Assembly: GCA_016704485.1 (NCBI GenBank)
Contig: JADJAA010000002.1
Coordinates: 682,001-746,000, forward strand
DNA from: Flavobacteriales bacterium
Lineage (GTDB): Bacteria; Bacteroidota; Bacteroidia; Flavobacteriales_F; PHOS-HE28
Reading direction: 5' to 3'
Length of the DNA: 64,000 bases
The notes beneath the pieces are model-generated. The model saw only the letters and a list, made by a program, of their open reading frames with translations, was not told where the DNA came from and did no database searches. Shown here piece by piece: positions 51,247 through 60,441 of the stretch. How positions within the stretch are numbered: the first letter of the stretch is position 1; each line of letters starts with the position of its first letter. The position numbers and the translations under genes are program-made.

Positions 51247-53412
51247 ATGACCTATAAGCACCATATCGCGTTGATCGGTGTTCTGTTCATTTTGGACGGA
51301 ACACTTTGCGCGCAGGGTGGTAAAGCGTTCTTGAAAGAAGGTGATGCGTTCCGGGCTCAGAACGAATTGAGCAAAGCAATAGAACGCTATGATCTTGCGA
51401 TCGATGTGGACCCCAAGTATATAAAGGCCTATTTGGCAAGAGCCGAAGTCTACCAGCAGATGGGTCGCGTAGTGGAAGGAGCTGCGGACCTTAGGAAAGC
51501 CTCGGACCTTGATCCAGGAGAAGCTGACCTGGCTGTTCGGGCGGCGCAGGGGTATATGACGGTGGATAGTCCGGCAGTGGCACTTCGGTTCTTGGACCGC
51601 GCACTGAAAGTTGACCCCAAACACATGGAAGCCATGCAAACGAAAATACGCGTTTGCTTGGCGTTGAACGACGTGGATGCTGCTGCGGATGCGGCTGACA
51701 AAGCGTTGGGAATGAAAGCCACAACGGACACCTATTACCTGCATGGATTGGCACGCATGGCGGTACATGACTACACTACGGCAGAGACCGACTTTGACAA
51801 AGTGATCTCTTGGAACCACCTGTACGAACCTGCCTATGTCGCACTAAGCGAAACGCAACTGAAACTGCACGACCGGTATACGGGTCTTACCATGCAAATG
51901 CGTGCGTTGGAAAAGGCGATCGAGAAATGTGGAACCGCATTGGAGTTGAACCCGCGTAGTACCGATGCGTTATTCACACGCAGTAAAGCATTTGCGATGC
52001 AAAAGGATTACGCAAGAGCGATCGATGATATTAGCAGATGCATTGCCTTGGAACGAACTGATAAAGCGGTCTATCATCAACGCGCAAGCTACTATCACGG
52101 TTTTGGGCAACATCAGAATGCGGTGAATGACCTGAATAAGATACTACTGGAAGATCCGAATGATGTTCCGGAGTTATTGTTGCGGGCAGAATGCAAGGAA
52201 GCCAATCTGGATATGAACGGCGCGTTGAAAGACCTTGATGCTGCATCCAAACTGATGGATACAGAAGGATCATGGCCAGCGGAACAGCGCACTGAAATTG
52301 AAGAAAGCCGAACGCGGATCGCAGCTGCGATCTTCGAAATGGAACGAGAAAGTGATGCTCCGGACATTACGTTGATTGAACCCTTCCGAAAAGGAGACAT
52401 TGCACAAGTGAGCGCGGCTTTGAATTTTGTGAAGGTTAGCGGGCACGTGCGCGATAAGAGCCTTCTGAAGAGCATTAAGGTCAATGGAGTAAAAGCGGAT
52501 TTCACCACAGATGATAAGGATCCGGAGTTCGTGATCAGCGTTCCATTATCCAAGGACGATAGGACCATTACCGTGCAAGCGATAGACGTTTACGACAATT
52601 TGAAGGCCGTTGCGATCAATGTGGAACGTTCTGAAGGTATCGCCCCTAGCATCGTGCTCACATCCCCGGCAACCAGTGGTGATCGGACCATAATGCTAGA
52701 AGTCGGTAAGAATGATGTGTTCATTGAAGGCGCTGTTACCGATGCCAGCTTGATCCGTTTGGTGGCGGTTAATGGCGTAAATGCCAGTTATGCTCCCGAT
52801 CAATTGAATCCTGAATTCAGTATTAAAGTTGAATTGGAAAAGAAGGAGCACTTCACGGTAAGGGCCGAAGACCAGTACGGTAATGCAGCGGAAGCGAATT
52901 ATTCGATCATTCGAAAAGCCGCACCTGTGGTGGTAGCGGCGAAGCCACCAAAGCCTGAACCCACTTCCCCGGTGAGAACGGGTACCACAGGGATTACCTG
53001 GGTCATCGCGATCGAGAATACGAATTATAAGGATTTCCCAGCGCTGCAAGGAACCGCATCCGATGTTGCCAAGATGAACAAGGCATTCGCGAACTATTCA
53101 TCTCAAAGGACCATCACCAAGAAGAACCTGAGTAAGGAACAGCTGGAGCGCTTCTTCAACATTGAATTGCGCGATCTGGTCCGGGTTAACAAGGTGAATA
53201 CCGTGCTGGTCTGGTATAGCGGTCACGGAAGAACAGTTAGTGGCAAGGCATACTGGGTTCCTGTTGATGCAAAAAGGGATGATATCTATTCCTATTTCAA
53301 CTACGGATCATTGAAACGATTGATGCAGAATTACAGTGAGACCGTAACGAATACCCTCGTTGTAAGTGATGCAGCTGGATCGGATCCGTCCTTCTACGAA
53401 TTGACCAGATGA
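51247..53412 (+). CDS. TPR protein with degenerate caspase-like domain
   Basis: 721 residues from ATG 51247, which starts a signal peptide (IALIGVLFILDGTLCAQ). Residues about 25-370 are TPR-type repeats (LSKAIERYDLAIDVDPKYIK, YARAIDDISRCIALERTDKA). Two beta domains follow (ANGV/VNGV repeats near 420-570), and a C14 caspase-like domain fills 600-721: WVIAIENTNYKDFPALQGT, then VLVWYSGHGRT with the catalytic His660. The cysteine block, normally D-x-C, reads VVSDAAGSD, so the nucleophile is absent (Ala at about 710), and the protein ends 11 residues later, without the p10-like part. It is probably an inactive pseudo-protease or a scaffold, secreted to the periplasm. Confidence 0.85.
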   Translation: MTYKHHIALIGVLFILDGTLCAQGGKAFLKEGDAFRAQNELSKAIERYDLAIDVDPKYIKAYLARAEVYQQMGRVVEGAADLRKASDLDPGEADLAVRAAQGYMTVDSPAVALRFLDRALKVDPKHMEAMQTKIRVCLALNDVDAAADAADKALGMKATTDTYYLHGLARMAVHDYTTAETDFDKVISWNHLYEPAYVALSETQLKLHDRYTGLTMQMRALEKAIEKCGTALELNPRSTDALFTRSKAFAMQKDYARAIDDISRCIALERTDKAVYHQRASYYHGFGQHQNAVNDLNKILLEDPNDVPELLLRAECKEANLDMNGALKDLDAASKLMDTEGSWPAEQRTEIEESRTRIAAAIFEMERESDAPDITLIEPFRKGDIAQVSAALNFVKVSGHVRDKSLLKSIKVNGVKADFTTDDKDPEFVISVPLSKDDRTITVQAIDVYDNLKAVAINVERSEGIAPSIVLTSPATSGDRTIMLEVGKNDVFIEGAVTDASLIRLVAVNGVNASYAPDQLNPEFSIKVELEKKEHFTVRAEDQYGNAAEANYSIIRKAAPVVVAAKPPKPEPTSPVRTGTTGITWVIAIENTNYKDFPALQGTASDVAKMNKAFANYSSQRTITKKNLSKEQLERFFNIELRDLVRVNKVNTVLVWYSGHGRTVSGKAYWVPVDAKRDDIYSYFNYGSLKRLMQNYSETVTNTLVVSDAAGSDPSFYELTR

Positions 53413-53456
53413 GCAAGTAGTCGGAAGGAAGCGTATTTTGCCAGTCTCTTCACATT

Positions 53457-56400
53457 ATGGTAAAACGATATTCCTTTCTCTTTTCTTTGTTACTACTGGC
53501 CATTAGTGGCCAAGCACAGCGTTACTTTTTTGAGAATGTTGGTGTGCAAAATGGTCTGCCGGCATCCAAGGTATACGCGATCGTAGAGGATAAGGCAGGT
53601 AAGATCTGGATCGGCGATGAAGCCGGTATCTCAAGATATAATGGAAATTCCGTGACCAGTTTTGGTGCCGTGGATGGTGTTTCACAAAACGGAGTACGCG
53701 CCATGTTCATGGACGCAAAGGGCCGTATATGGGCGGGTCATTTAGGTGGTGGCCTAACCGTAGTTCAAGGGAACTCGTTCCATAAAATTGCTTTACCGGA
53801 TACCGATCTCAAGAGTGATATCACCGGGATCACGGAAGACGCATCAGGCGCGATCTGGGTATGCACGTTCGGCCAAGGCGCGTTCCGTATAACGAACACA
53901 ACGGACCTGATCGATATGGAGGTCGAAACCTACGGAGCTAATGAGGGTATTCCATCCAAGCTCACTTCCATTCTGCGCCTAAAGAACGGCACGATCTGTT
54001 GCACCGATGCTTCCGGTAAGATCAGTAGCTATAACACGGATGCAAAGAAATTCGAAGCATTCCCGATCAAAGGGTTACCTATTGATCAGCGGGTGACCAC
54101 ACTTTTCGAGGACAGCGACGAAGACCTTTGGATAGGAACAAATTTCGGGGGCGTGTTCCAATACGACACGCGGAATAAGACCACTATGTCCTATGATATT
54201 GCGAATGGCCTGCCGAGCAATTTCGTTTTCAGCATTGCCGAAGGGGCGAAAGGGAATATGTGGATAGGCACGTGGGATGGCGGTATTGCTAGGATAGAGG
54301 AAAGTGGCCTACGCATATTCAACCACACTAATGGCCTACATGGAAACGCGATACGCTGCATGGTGCGTGACCATGAGGGAAATATGCTTATCGGTACCAA
54401 TGCCAACGGATTGGATATTTTCAAAGGTGAACGGTTCGTCAGTTTCAATGAGGCGGATGGATTGATCGAGCCACAGGTCTACGCGGTCATGGAGGACGAT
54501 CAGGGCAAGGTGTGGCTAGGAACCAACGGAGGGATCAGCATTCTGGACCCGAACGGACGAAGCACAGCACGTGTAAAGAATTTGACGATGCAACAGGGGG
54601 AGCTCACCAGCAATGAGGTGCGTGACCTGGTGCAGGACAGAAAAGGCAATGTTTGGATCGGAACGGAGAATGGAGGTTTATTCGAATTTGACCCGCGTAC
54701 ATATAAGTTCCGCTATGACCTTGAGATCAGCGGAAGTATTCCTGGGAATCAAGTGACAGCACTGGCACTGGGTGAAGGAAATGAGCTTTGGGTGGGCACG
54801 GTCAACGGGCTTATACGCTACACACCGGGTTCAATACCCATTACCATCACTACCAACGACGGTCTCGCAGGAGGTCAAGTGACCAGTATCTATCGGGATC
54901 CCAAAGGAATAATTTGGGTCGGCAGCATATTGAAGGGCATAACGCGGATAGAAAATGGAACAGCGAAAGCGTTGGAACTGGATCGATCGTTCACAGCTAC
55001 GTGTTTCATTCAGGATAAAGAAGGTCAATTATGGGTGGGCACAGAAGGGCAGGGTGTTATAGTCCTGAAGGACGGTGTACTCAACGCCGAGTATACAATT
55101 GAGCAAGGACTACTTTCAAATTCCATTCGTTCCTTGAACATGGACAATGAAGGACACGTGTGGATCGGCAGCAATCGTGGCCTGAATAAATGGCGTCCGA
55201 AAGTTGATGGCTTTATTTCATACACGGAACGTGCGGGTTTCACGGGCATTGAGGCCAAACCCAATTCCACATGCATAGCACGCGATGGGTCGCTATGGTT
55301 CGGGACTGCAAATGGAGCAACCAAGGTCTCCTCCTTAAAGGCACAGGACAAATTGCCACCACCTGTTACCACCATTGATGGGTTACAGGTTAATCAGGAA
55401 AAGCATGAATTGGAAGAGGATCCACGATTGGATCATATGCAGCGTAGCATTCGTTTTGACTACAGTAGTGTGTCTCTCACGGATCCAGGAGCGGTCATGT
55501 ATCAATATAAATTGGATGGACTGGAAGACGATTGGCAGCCACCAACTTCAGAAACCTCCATCCATTACCCCGCACTGCCACCGGGTTCGTACACATTCGA
55601 AGTAAAGGCAATGAACCGTTCCGGAGTGTGGAGCGATCCACCTGCCCAATATGCATTTACTATTCTACCACCTTGGTACAAGTCCTGGTGGTTCTACTCC
55701 GCGCTTTTGTTGGCTTTGGGCATAGGATTGTTCAGCTTCATAAAGGTGCGTGAACGCCAATTGATACTGCGCAATGCCGTACTGGAGCAGCGGGTAACTG
55801 AGCGCACCGCTGAGGTGGTAGCGCAGAGCAAAGAGATTGACGGACAAAAAGTGAGGATCGAGGAATTGCTGCTCAATATCCTTCCCAAAGAGATCAGCGA
55901 AGAACTGAAGGAAAAGGGTAAAGCTACCGCCCGCCGTCATGATCATGTATCCGTAATGTTCACGGACATGAAAGGGTTTACTGCGGCCGCGGAAAAAATG
56001 ACTCCGGAGCAGTTGGTCAACGAGTTGGACGAGTGCTTTATCAAGTTCGATGCGATCGTTGGGCGATACGGGATCGAGAAGATCAAGACCATTGGCGATA
56101 GTTACATGTGTGCGTGCGGCGTTCCAGTAGCGGATCAGCATCATGCTTGGAAAAGTGCATTGGCCGCAATGGAGATCCGTGCACTAATGGCCAAATGGAG
56201 AATCGAGCGCGAAGCAAAAGGCTTGGTTCCTTGGTTGCTCCGGATCGGTATCCACAGTGGCCCGCTGGTTGCTGGCGTTGTTGGCAAGCGAAAGTTCGCT
56301 TATGACATTTGGGGTGATACAGTGAACACTGCAAGCCGCATGGAAAGTAGTGGTGAGATCGGTGAGGTGAACATCAGTGAAACCACCTATCACTTGATCA

Positions 56401-56567
56401 AAGACCGCTTTGAATGTGATCACCGTGGAGCTATTGAAGCGAAGAATAAAGGCAAGATCGACATGTATTTCGTGCGCCGAATAAAACCTGAGTACAGCAT
56501 CAATAGCGCCGGAAACGTACCTAACGATCGATTCCTTGAGGAGTTGGGACCTCTGGCAACGGCGTGA
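53457..56567 (+). CDS. Transmembrane propeller sensor with class III adenylate cyclase
   Basis: 1036 residues. Signal peptide (FSLLLLAISGQAQ), then about fourteen two-component-regulator propeller repeats (GxIWIGT/GDLWIGT units such as VWIGSNRGLNKW), a Y_Y_Y Ig domain ending in LPPGSYTFEVKAMN, and a TM helix (WWFYSALLLALGIGLFSFI). A coiled coil (LEQRVTERTAEVVAQSKEI) leads to a class III cyclase: metal Asp837 (MFTDMKGFT) and Asp881 (IGDSYM), purine-specifying Lys877 and Asp950 (FAYDIWGD), and Asn957/Arg961. The Lys-Asp pair indicates ATP to cAMP. Propellers of this kind usually carry histidine kinases, so the output domain is unusual. It starts 44 bp after the caspase-like gene. Confidence 0.93.
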   Translation: MVKRYSFLFSLLLLAISGQAQRYFFENVGVQNGLPASKVYAIVEDKAGKIWIGDEAGISRYNGNSVTSFGAVDGVSQNGVRAMFMDAKGRIWAGHLGGGLTVVQGNSFHKIALPDTDLKSDITGITEDASGAIWVCTFGQGAFRITNTTDLIDMEVETYGANEGIPSKLTSILRLKNGTICCTDASGKISSYNTDAKKFEAFPIKGLPIDQRVTTLFEDSDEDLWIGTNFGGVFQYDTRNKTTMSYDIANGLPSNFVFSIAEGAKGNMWIGTWDGGIARIEESGLRIFNHTNGLHGNAIRCMVRDHEGNMLIGTNANGLDIFKGERFVSFNEADGLIEPQVYAVMEDDQGKVWLGTNGGISILDPNGRSTARVKNLTMQQGELTSNEVRDLVQDRKGNVWIGTENGGLFEFDPRTYKFRYDLEISGSIPGNQVTALALGEGNELWVGTVNGLIRYTPGSIPITITTNDGLAGGQVTSIYRDPKGIIWVGSILKGITRIENGTAKALELDRSFTATCFIQDKEGQLWVGTEGQGVIVLKDGVLNAEYTIEQGLLSNSIRSLNMDNEGHVWIGSNRGLNKWRPKVDGFISYTERAGFTGIEAKPNSTCIARDGSLWFGTANGATKVSSLKAQDKLPPPVTTIDGLQVNQEKHELEEDPRLDHMQRSIRFDYSSVSLTDPGAVMYQYKLDGLEDDWQPPTSETSIHYPALPPGSYTFEVKAMNRSGVWSDPPAQYAFTILPPWYKSWWFYSALLLALGIGLFSFIKVRERQLILRNAVLEQRVTERTAEVVAQSKEIDGQKVRIEELLLNILPKEISEELKEKGKATARRHDHVSVMFTDMKGFTAAAEKMTPEQLVNELDECFIKFDAIVGRYGIEKIKTIGDSYMCACGVPVADQHHAWKSALAAMEIRALMAKWRIEREAKGLVPWLLRIGIHSGPLVAGVVGKRKFAYDIWGDTVNTASRMESSGEIGEVNISETTYHLIKDRFECDHRGAIEAKNKGKIDMYFVRRIKPEYSINSAGNVPNDRFLEELGPLATA

Positions 56568-56583
56568 TCAAACCGAAATGGAG

Positions 56584-57213
56584 TTAGCCCTTCGCGCTTA
56601 ATAACACCCGCAACTCTGCGATCATCATAGCAGTAGCGCCCCATACGGCATGACCTTGGAGCTCGAAATAAGGTACTTGTATTTTACCACCCATGATCTG
56701 GATGAACTGCTCTCTGTGTTTGATGATATCGGGTCGTAGAATATGATCCAACGGACATTCGATCAGCGAGGCGACCTCACGCGGATCCGGTAACAATGGC
56801 CCAATTTCATGTGTGAATCCAACAAAAGGTGTTACCATTAACTTGCTTGGTGGTATATACACGGGTGTCAATTGGCCCAGTATTTCTATCACTGCATGTG
56901 CTCCCGTTTCTTCACTGAACTCGCGAAGAGCGGTGTCTTGTAATGAGGCATCATATTCCTCTGATTTGCCACCGGGGAAGGAGATCTGTCCGCTATGCAC
57001 ACCTTCATACTCCGGGCGCTCCATCAGCATGATATGCGGAATTTTGAAGCGCGGATAGATCAATGCGAGTACCGCACTTTCACGCGGCGGCGGAACCAAT
57101 TGGCGGGCCTTCTCTATATCCAACCGCTTGTATCCGGACATTTCCAAGAAAGCATCATGTCCAGGAAGGCCACTATTCAGGCCGGAAAGTAAACGAGCGT
57201 AGATCTCGTCCAT
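56584..57213 (-). CDS. NUDIX hydrolase (CoA pyrophosphatase type)
   Basis: 209 residues from ATG 57213. The Nudix box is GGKSEEYDASLQDTALREFS with EETGA following. HSGQISFPGG and ESAVLALIY belong to the CoA diphosphatase (NUDT7/YeaB) group, which splits CoA into phosphopantetheine and ADP. The last residues, AVWGATAMMIAELRVLL, are conserved in the group. It follows the TPR lipoprotein gene at 2 bp, which suggests an operon. Confidence 0.9.
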   Translation of the reverse strand: MDEIYARLLSGLNSGLPGHDAFLEMSGYKRLDIEKARQLVPPPRESAVLALIYPRFKIPHIMLMERPEYEGVHSGQISFPGGKSEEYDASLQDTALREFSEETGAHAVIEILGQLTPVYIPPSKLMVTPFVGFTHEIGPLLPDPREVASLIECPLDHILRPDIIKHREQFIQIMGGKIQVPYFELQGHAVWGATAMMIAELRVLLSAKG

Positions 57214-57215
57214 CA

Positions 57216-57713
57216 CTAAGACCCCAATTCGCTCAATAGGTCAGCGGCCTGCTGTTGATACGTGTGTTTGCGATCCGCTATCTTCTTTGCACCGCTCCTT
57301 GCGCGATCCAACTGATCGCTACAGACCCAGCAAACAACGGTAAACCATTCCGCTTCATCTTTGTATTGACCAAGATTACCATTCTCCACGTGGTCCAGCG
57401 CAAGTTCAGCATCGTAAGGCTTGTTCAATGCCAAATAGCTACATGCCAGATATAGCTGCGCGGAACGGTCGCTATTCCTTTTCATCACGAACGGCTTTAG
57501 TTTCTCAACAGCACCGGCATAGTCCTTGTCATTATATGCGATCATGCCGTCAATGAATAGATCATTCTGTCTATTTCCGATACGGTTCGGATTAAGATCC
57601 GGATAAGGCATAAAGGTGCGCTGGCAAAGGTTACCTTCCACAGATGGTGTCGTGCAACTCCCAAGACCCAGGAACAAAATGGTGCACAGTAGAACGGGGA
57701 TCGATCTCATCAT
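57216..57713 (-). CDS. TPR-like lipoprotein
   Basis: 165 residues from ATG 57713. Lipoprotein signal (LLCTILFLGLGSCTTP, Cys after LGS). The mature part has TPR-type helices (MIAYNDKDYAGAVEKLKPF, RSAQLYLACSYLALNKPYD, AELALDHVENGNL). It probably acts as a periplasmic scaffold for protein contacts. Its partner is not known. It is co-oriented with the Nudix gene. Confidence 0.8.
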   Translation of the reverse strand: MMRSIPVLLCTILFLGLGSCTTPSVEGNLCQRTFMPYPDLNPNRIGNRQNDLFIDGMIAYNDKDYAGAVEKLKPFVMKRNSDRSAQLYLACSYLALNKPYDAELALDHVENGNLGQYKDEAEWFTVVCWVCSDQLDRARSGAKKIADRKHTYQQQAADLLSELGS

Positions 57714-57748
57714 GCAAAAATACCCCACGGAACCGAGTACGTGTTACC

Positions 57749-58630
57749 TTATTTCGAACCGAAAGCGCCTTTACTCATTAGGACCGGCCCACCGACACCG
57801 ACTACATGGTCCGTCGGCAAGAATCCCCAGTAGCGGGAATCTGAGCTATTGTGTCTGGCATCACCTAGAACGAAGTAGTAGTCACGTTCCACCACATAGG
57901 TCGTCAACGGTTTGCCATCCAGCAGTAGAACATCGCCATCAGCTGATAATTCATGCCCTTCGTACTTGCTGATCAAGCGATCATAGAGCGGCAAGTTGTC
58001 GATGGTGATGGTGACCGTATCGCCCTGTCCCGGGATCTTAAGAGGTCCATACTCATCGGAGTTCCAACTGAACCGTGGATTGAACGGAAAAATATGACGT
58101 GGTGATCCGGTAGCAGTGCTCATCGATTCCACATTCACCACATCCGGGTGGTCCATGATCTCCATTGCCAGCTGAGGATTCAATGGAAGCTCAATGAATA
58201 AATGACCTGCCTGCACAGAGCCCCGCTGAAGGCCTAAGTACTTCAGCAAGGCATCAGGTGAACGCCCTTCTTTCAGGCGCACCAAATAGCTGAATGTACC
58301 GGTGGAAGGGAATTGCTCTTCAATTCCGTTAATGGATAAATGGCCTTTACGGATCATTACGATATCCCCGGGAACACCAACGATCCTCTTCACCAATAAC
58401 GGTCTGTTGCTTTTGAGCAGATCATCACGCAGCGGATCACGAAAAACAACAATGTCGTTCCGATCAATTCCGGTCCACAGCGGCCAACGCCACACCATGA
58501 GAAGATCACCGGGTTTCAATGTCGCATACATGCTCGTGCTTTGTACGGTTACCCAGCGGACAACGAAAAAGTGCATAATAACGAGTAGGACCAACGCGTG
58601 CACGAGTGCACCCAGCCAAGGGTTGATCAT
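57749..58630 (-). CDS. lepB: Signal peptidase I (short form)
   Basis: 293 residues from ATG 58630. One N-terminal TM segment (GALVHALVLLVIMHFFVV), then the S26 motifs: the serine nucleophile in VQSTSMYATLKPGD, the lysine base in LLVKRIVGVPGD, and GDARHNSSDSRYWG near the end. It cleaves Sec signal peptides on the periplasmic face. It lacks the N-terminal extra domain of the neighbouring longer paralogue at 58805 and keeps all catalytic residues, so it is probably an active second enzyme. Confidence 0.92.
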   Translation of the reverse strand: MINPWLGALVHALVLLVIMHFFVVRWVTVQSTSMYATLKPGDLLMVWRWPLWTGIDRNDIVVFRDPLRDDLLKSNRPLLVKRIVGVPGDIVMIRKGHLSINGIEEQFPSTGTFSYLVRLKEGRSPDALLKYLGLQRGSVQAGHLFIELPLNPQLAMEIMDHPDVVNVESMSTATGSPRHIFPFNPRFSWNSDEYGPLKIPGQGDTVTITIDNLPLYDRLISKYEGHELSADGDVLLLDGKPLTTYVVERDYYFVLGDARHNSSDSRYWGFLPTDHVVGVGGPVLMSKGAFGSK

Positions 58631-58804
58631 CAACCACCGTTCACGAAGCGTACGCGTTATTGGGGGTTGATCCTTGATGAGTGAAGTTCATTTAGTATCG
58701 AAAACCGACGTTTGATCCAACAGTAAAGTTCAATTTCTTATACATCGAACGGCACCGGGCCCGATATGCTTGGAGCGTTATCGAAGCTACGGACAATGCT
58801 TGGG

Positions 58805-60361
58805 CTATTTCACCAAGGTGAACAAGCGTTTCCAACGAATACCTGTGTACGGATCCTTCGTGAACCACACCAGCACTGCCTTACCTACCACATGGTCATG
58901 CGGCACGTAGCCCCAGAAACGAGCATCCTGTGAACGGTGGCGGTTATCACCCATAAGCCAGAAATAATCTTGCTTGAACGTGTAACTGGTGGCAGCAAGG
59001 CCATTTATAAAGATGGTACCATCCTTCACTTCAAGGTCATTGCCCTCGTAGAGATCAATGATCCGCTTGTACAGCGGTAGCACTTTCAGATCCAATTGCA
59101 CCGTAGCGCCTTGCTTGGGAATGTAGATCGGTCCGAAATTATCCTCGCTCCAATCGTATTGGGGATCATTCGGGAAATAGGGGAGTACATGACCGGATCC
59201 AGTATAGCCTTTAGGGTGGTTCTGCCGTGTAAGCGGTCCGAAGAAGGCGTTCCCTTCCATCAAGGGCACTTGCTCTTTGGTGAGTGCGATATTGATCACG
59301 CCCCGCGTTGGAGTGCCAGAAAGATCGCCCATGGAAACGTTGTATTGCTCCTTCAACATCTTTTCACCGCGATCATTGATGTTTGCTTTCAGTTCCGCGT
59401 CATATCCGAATTGTGCTTGATCGTAGAATTTCTCTTTGACTCCGTCGATGTACACATATCCATCGCGAACCTCCAGCGAATCGCCGGCTATACCAACACA
59501 GCGCTTGATGTAATTCTCGCGCTTATCGATCGGTCGCACAAGAATATCGCCCATTGGCATTTGCACTTGTTGATCGCCGACCATATTGGGCAAGCGGAAG
59601 TTAGGATCATGGATCTTGTTACGCCCATTATCGCGTACCAATTGATAGTAACTCTGGTTCTGGAAGTTTGCCACCACGGTGTCTCCTTCAGGGAAATTGA
59701 ATACCAGTGCATCGCCACGCTGAGGAGAGCCGAAACCCGGCAAGCGGCGATACGGTTGACTGAACCAGTTGACGAAAGAAGGTGTGCTTACTGTTAGCGG
59801 CATCGTGTGATGCGTGAACGGGAACGTCATCGGGGTAATGGGCAACCGCGGACCATAGCTCAATTTGCTCACGAACAAATAATCGCCCACCAACAAGCTT
59901 TTCTCCATCGAAGGAGTAGGGATGGTGAAGGCTTCGAAGGTGTACGTGCGGAATACGGTCGCAACGATCACGGCGAACAGAATGGCATCACCCCATTGGC
60001 CCAACATACCGCGTTTCCGTTGCGCCACTGGGACAGGACCTACATATGCTTTATCACTGAAAACGACCTGTGGGATCTTCACCCAAGGAAAGAAGGTCAT
60101 GATCACATGGTCCTTGAAGTCACGCTCACCGAGAACGATGGAGATGTTCACGTTCATGATGATGAACATCAGTAAATTCACTCCAGGCACAATGAACAAG
60201 AAGACCCACCACCATGGTTTGCCACTGATCTGCAGCCACACGATGATATTGTAAACAGGCACGAATGCCGCCCATGCGGGTTTACCGGCTTTTACAAAAA
60301 GCTTCCAAAGGCAACCGAGAACAACAGCGAAATACGCGAACAGGAATAGGTATGGGATCAT
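58805..60361 (-). CDS. lepB: Signal peptidase I (long form)
   Basis: 518 residues. An N-terminal hydrophobic region with four segments (LFAYFAVVLGCLWKLF, WVFLFIVPGVNLLMFIIM), a TM helix before the active site, the nucleophile serine in TIPTPSMEKSLLVGDY, the base lysine in NYIKRCVGIAGDS and the C-terminal box GDNRHRSQDARFWGYVP. The insert between these motifs, about 200 residues, is typical of Bacteroidota signal peptidases. Product and neighbours indicate it is the main Sec signal peptidase, with the short paralogue next to it. Confidence 0.95.
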   Translation of the reverse strand: MIPYLFLFAYFAVVLGCLWKLFVKAGKPAWAAFVPVYNIIVWLQISGKPWWWVFLFIVPGVNLLMFIIMNVNISIVLGERDFKDHVIMTFFPWVKIPQVVFSDKAYVGPVPVAQRKRGMLGQWGDAILFAVIVATVFRTYTFEAFTIPTPSMEKSLLVGDYLFVSKLSYGPRLPITPMTFPFTHHTMPLTVSTPSFVNWFSQPYRRLPGFGSPQRGDALVFNFPEGDTVVANFQNQSYYQLVRDNGRNKIHDPNFRLPNMVGDQQVQMPMGDILVRPIDKRENYIKRCVGIAGDSLEVRDGYVYIDGVKEKFYDQAQFGYDAELKANINDRGEKMLKEQYNVSMGDLSGTPTRGVINIALTKEQVPLMEGNAFFGPLTRQNHPKGYTGSGHVLPYFPNDPQYDWSEDNFGPIYIPKQGATVQLDLKVLPLYKRIIDLYEGNDLEVKDGTIFINGLAATSYTFKQDYFWLMGDNRHRSQDARFWGYVPHDHVVGKAVLVWFTKDPYTGIRWKRLFTLVK

Positions 60362-60441
60362 GGAGCAAGTGATCGGGTCAGGCTACGAATATCCGGAGTT
60401 TCAAATGGATAGGACCACAAATAACGCACAGCGAACGCAAG

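Noticed and set aside
51247..56567. Cyclic-nucleotide defence system (Pycsar or CBASS type)
   Set aside because: The cyclase is a periplasmic sensor with a TM helix and the caspase-like partner has a signal peptide and no nucleophile. Pycsar cyclases are soluble and paired with cytoplasmic or membrane effectors.
59096..59797. Plus-strand frame of 233 codons
   Set aside because: It is antisense to the long signal peptidase gene, without family features.
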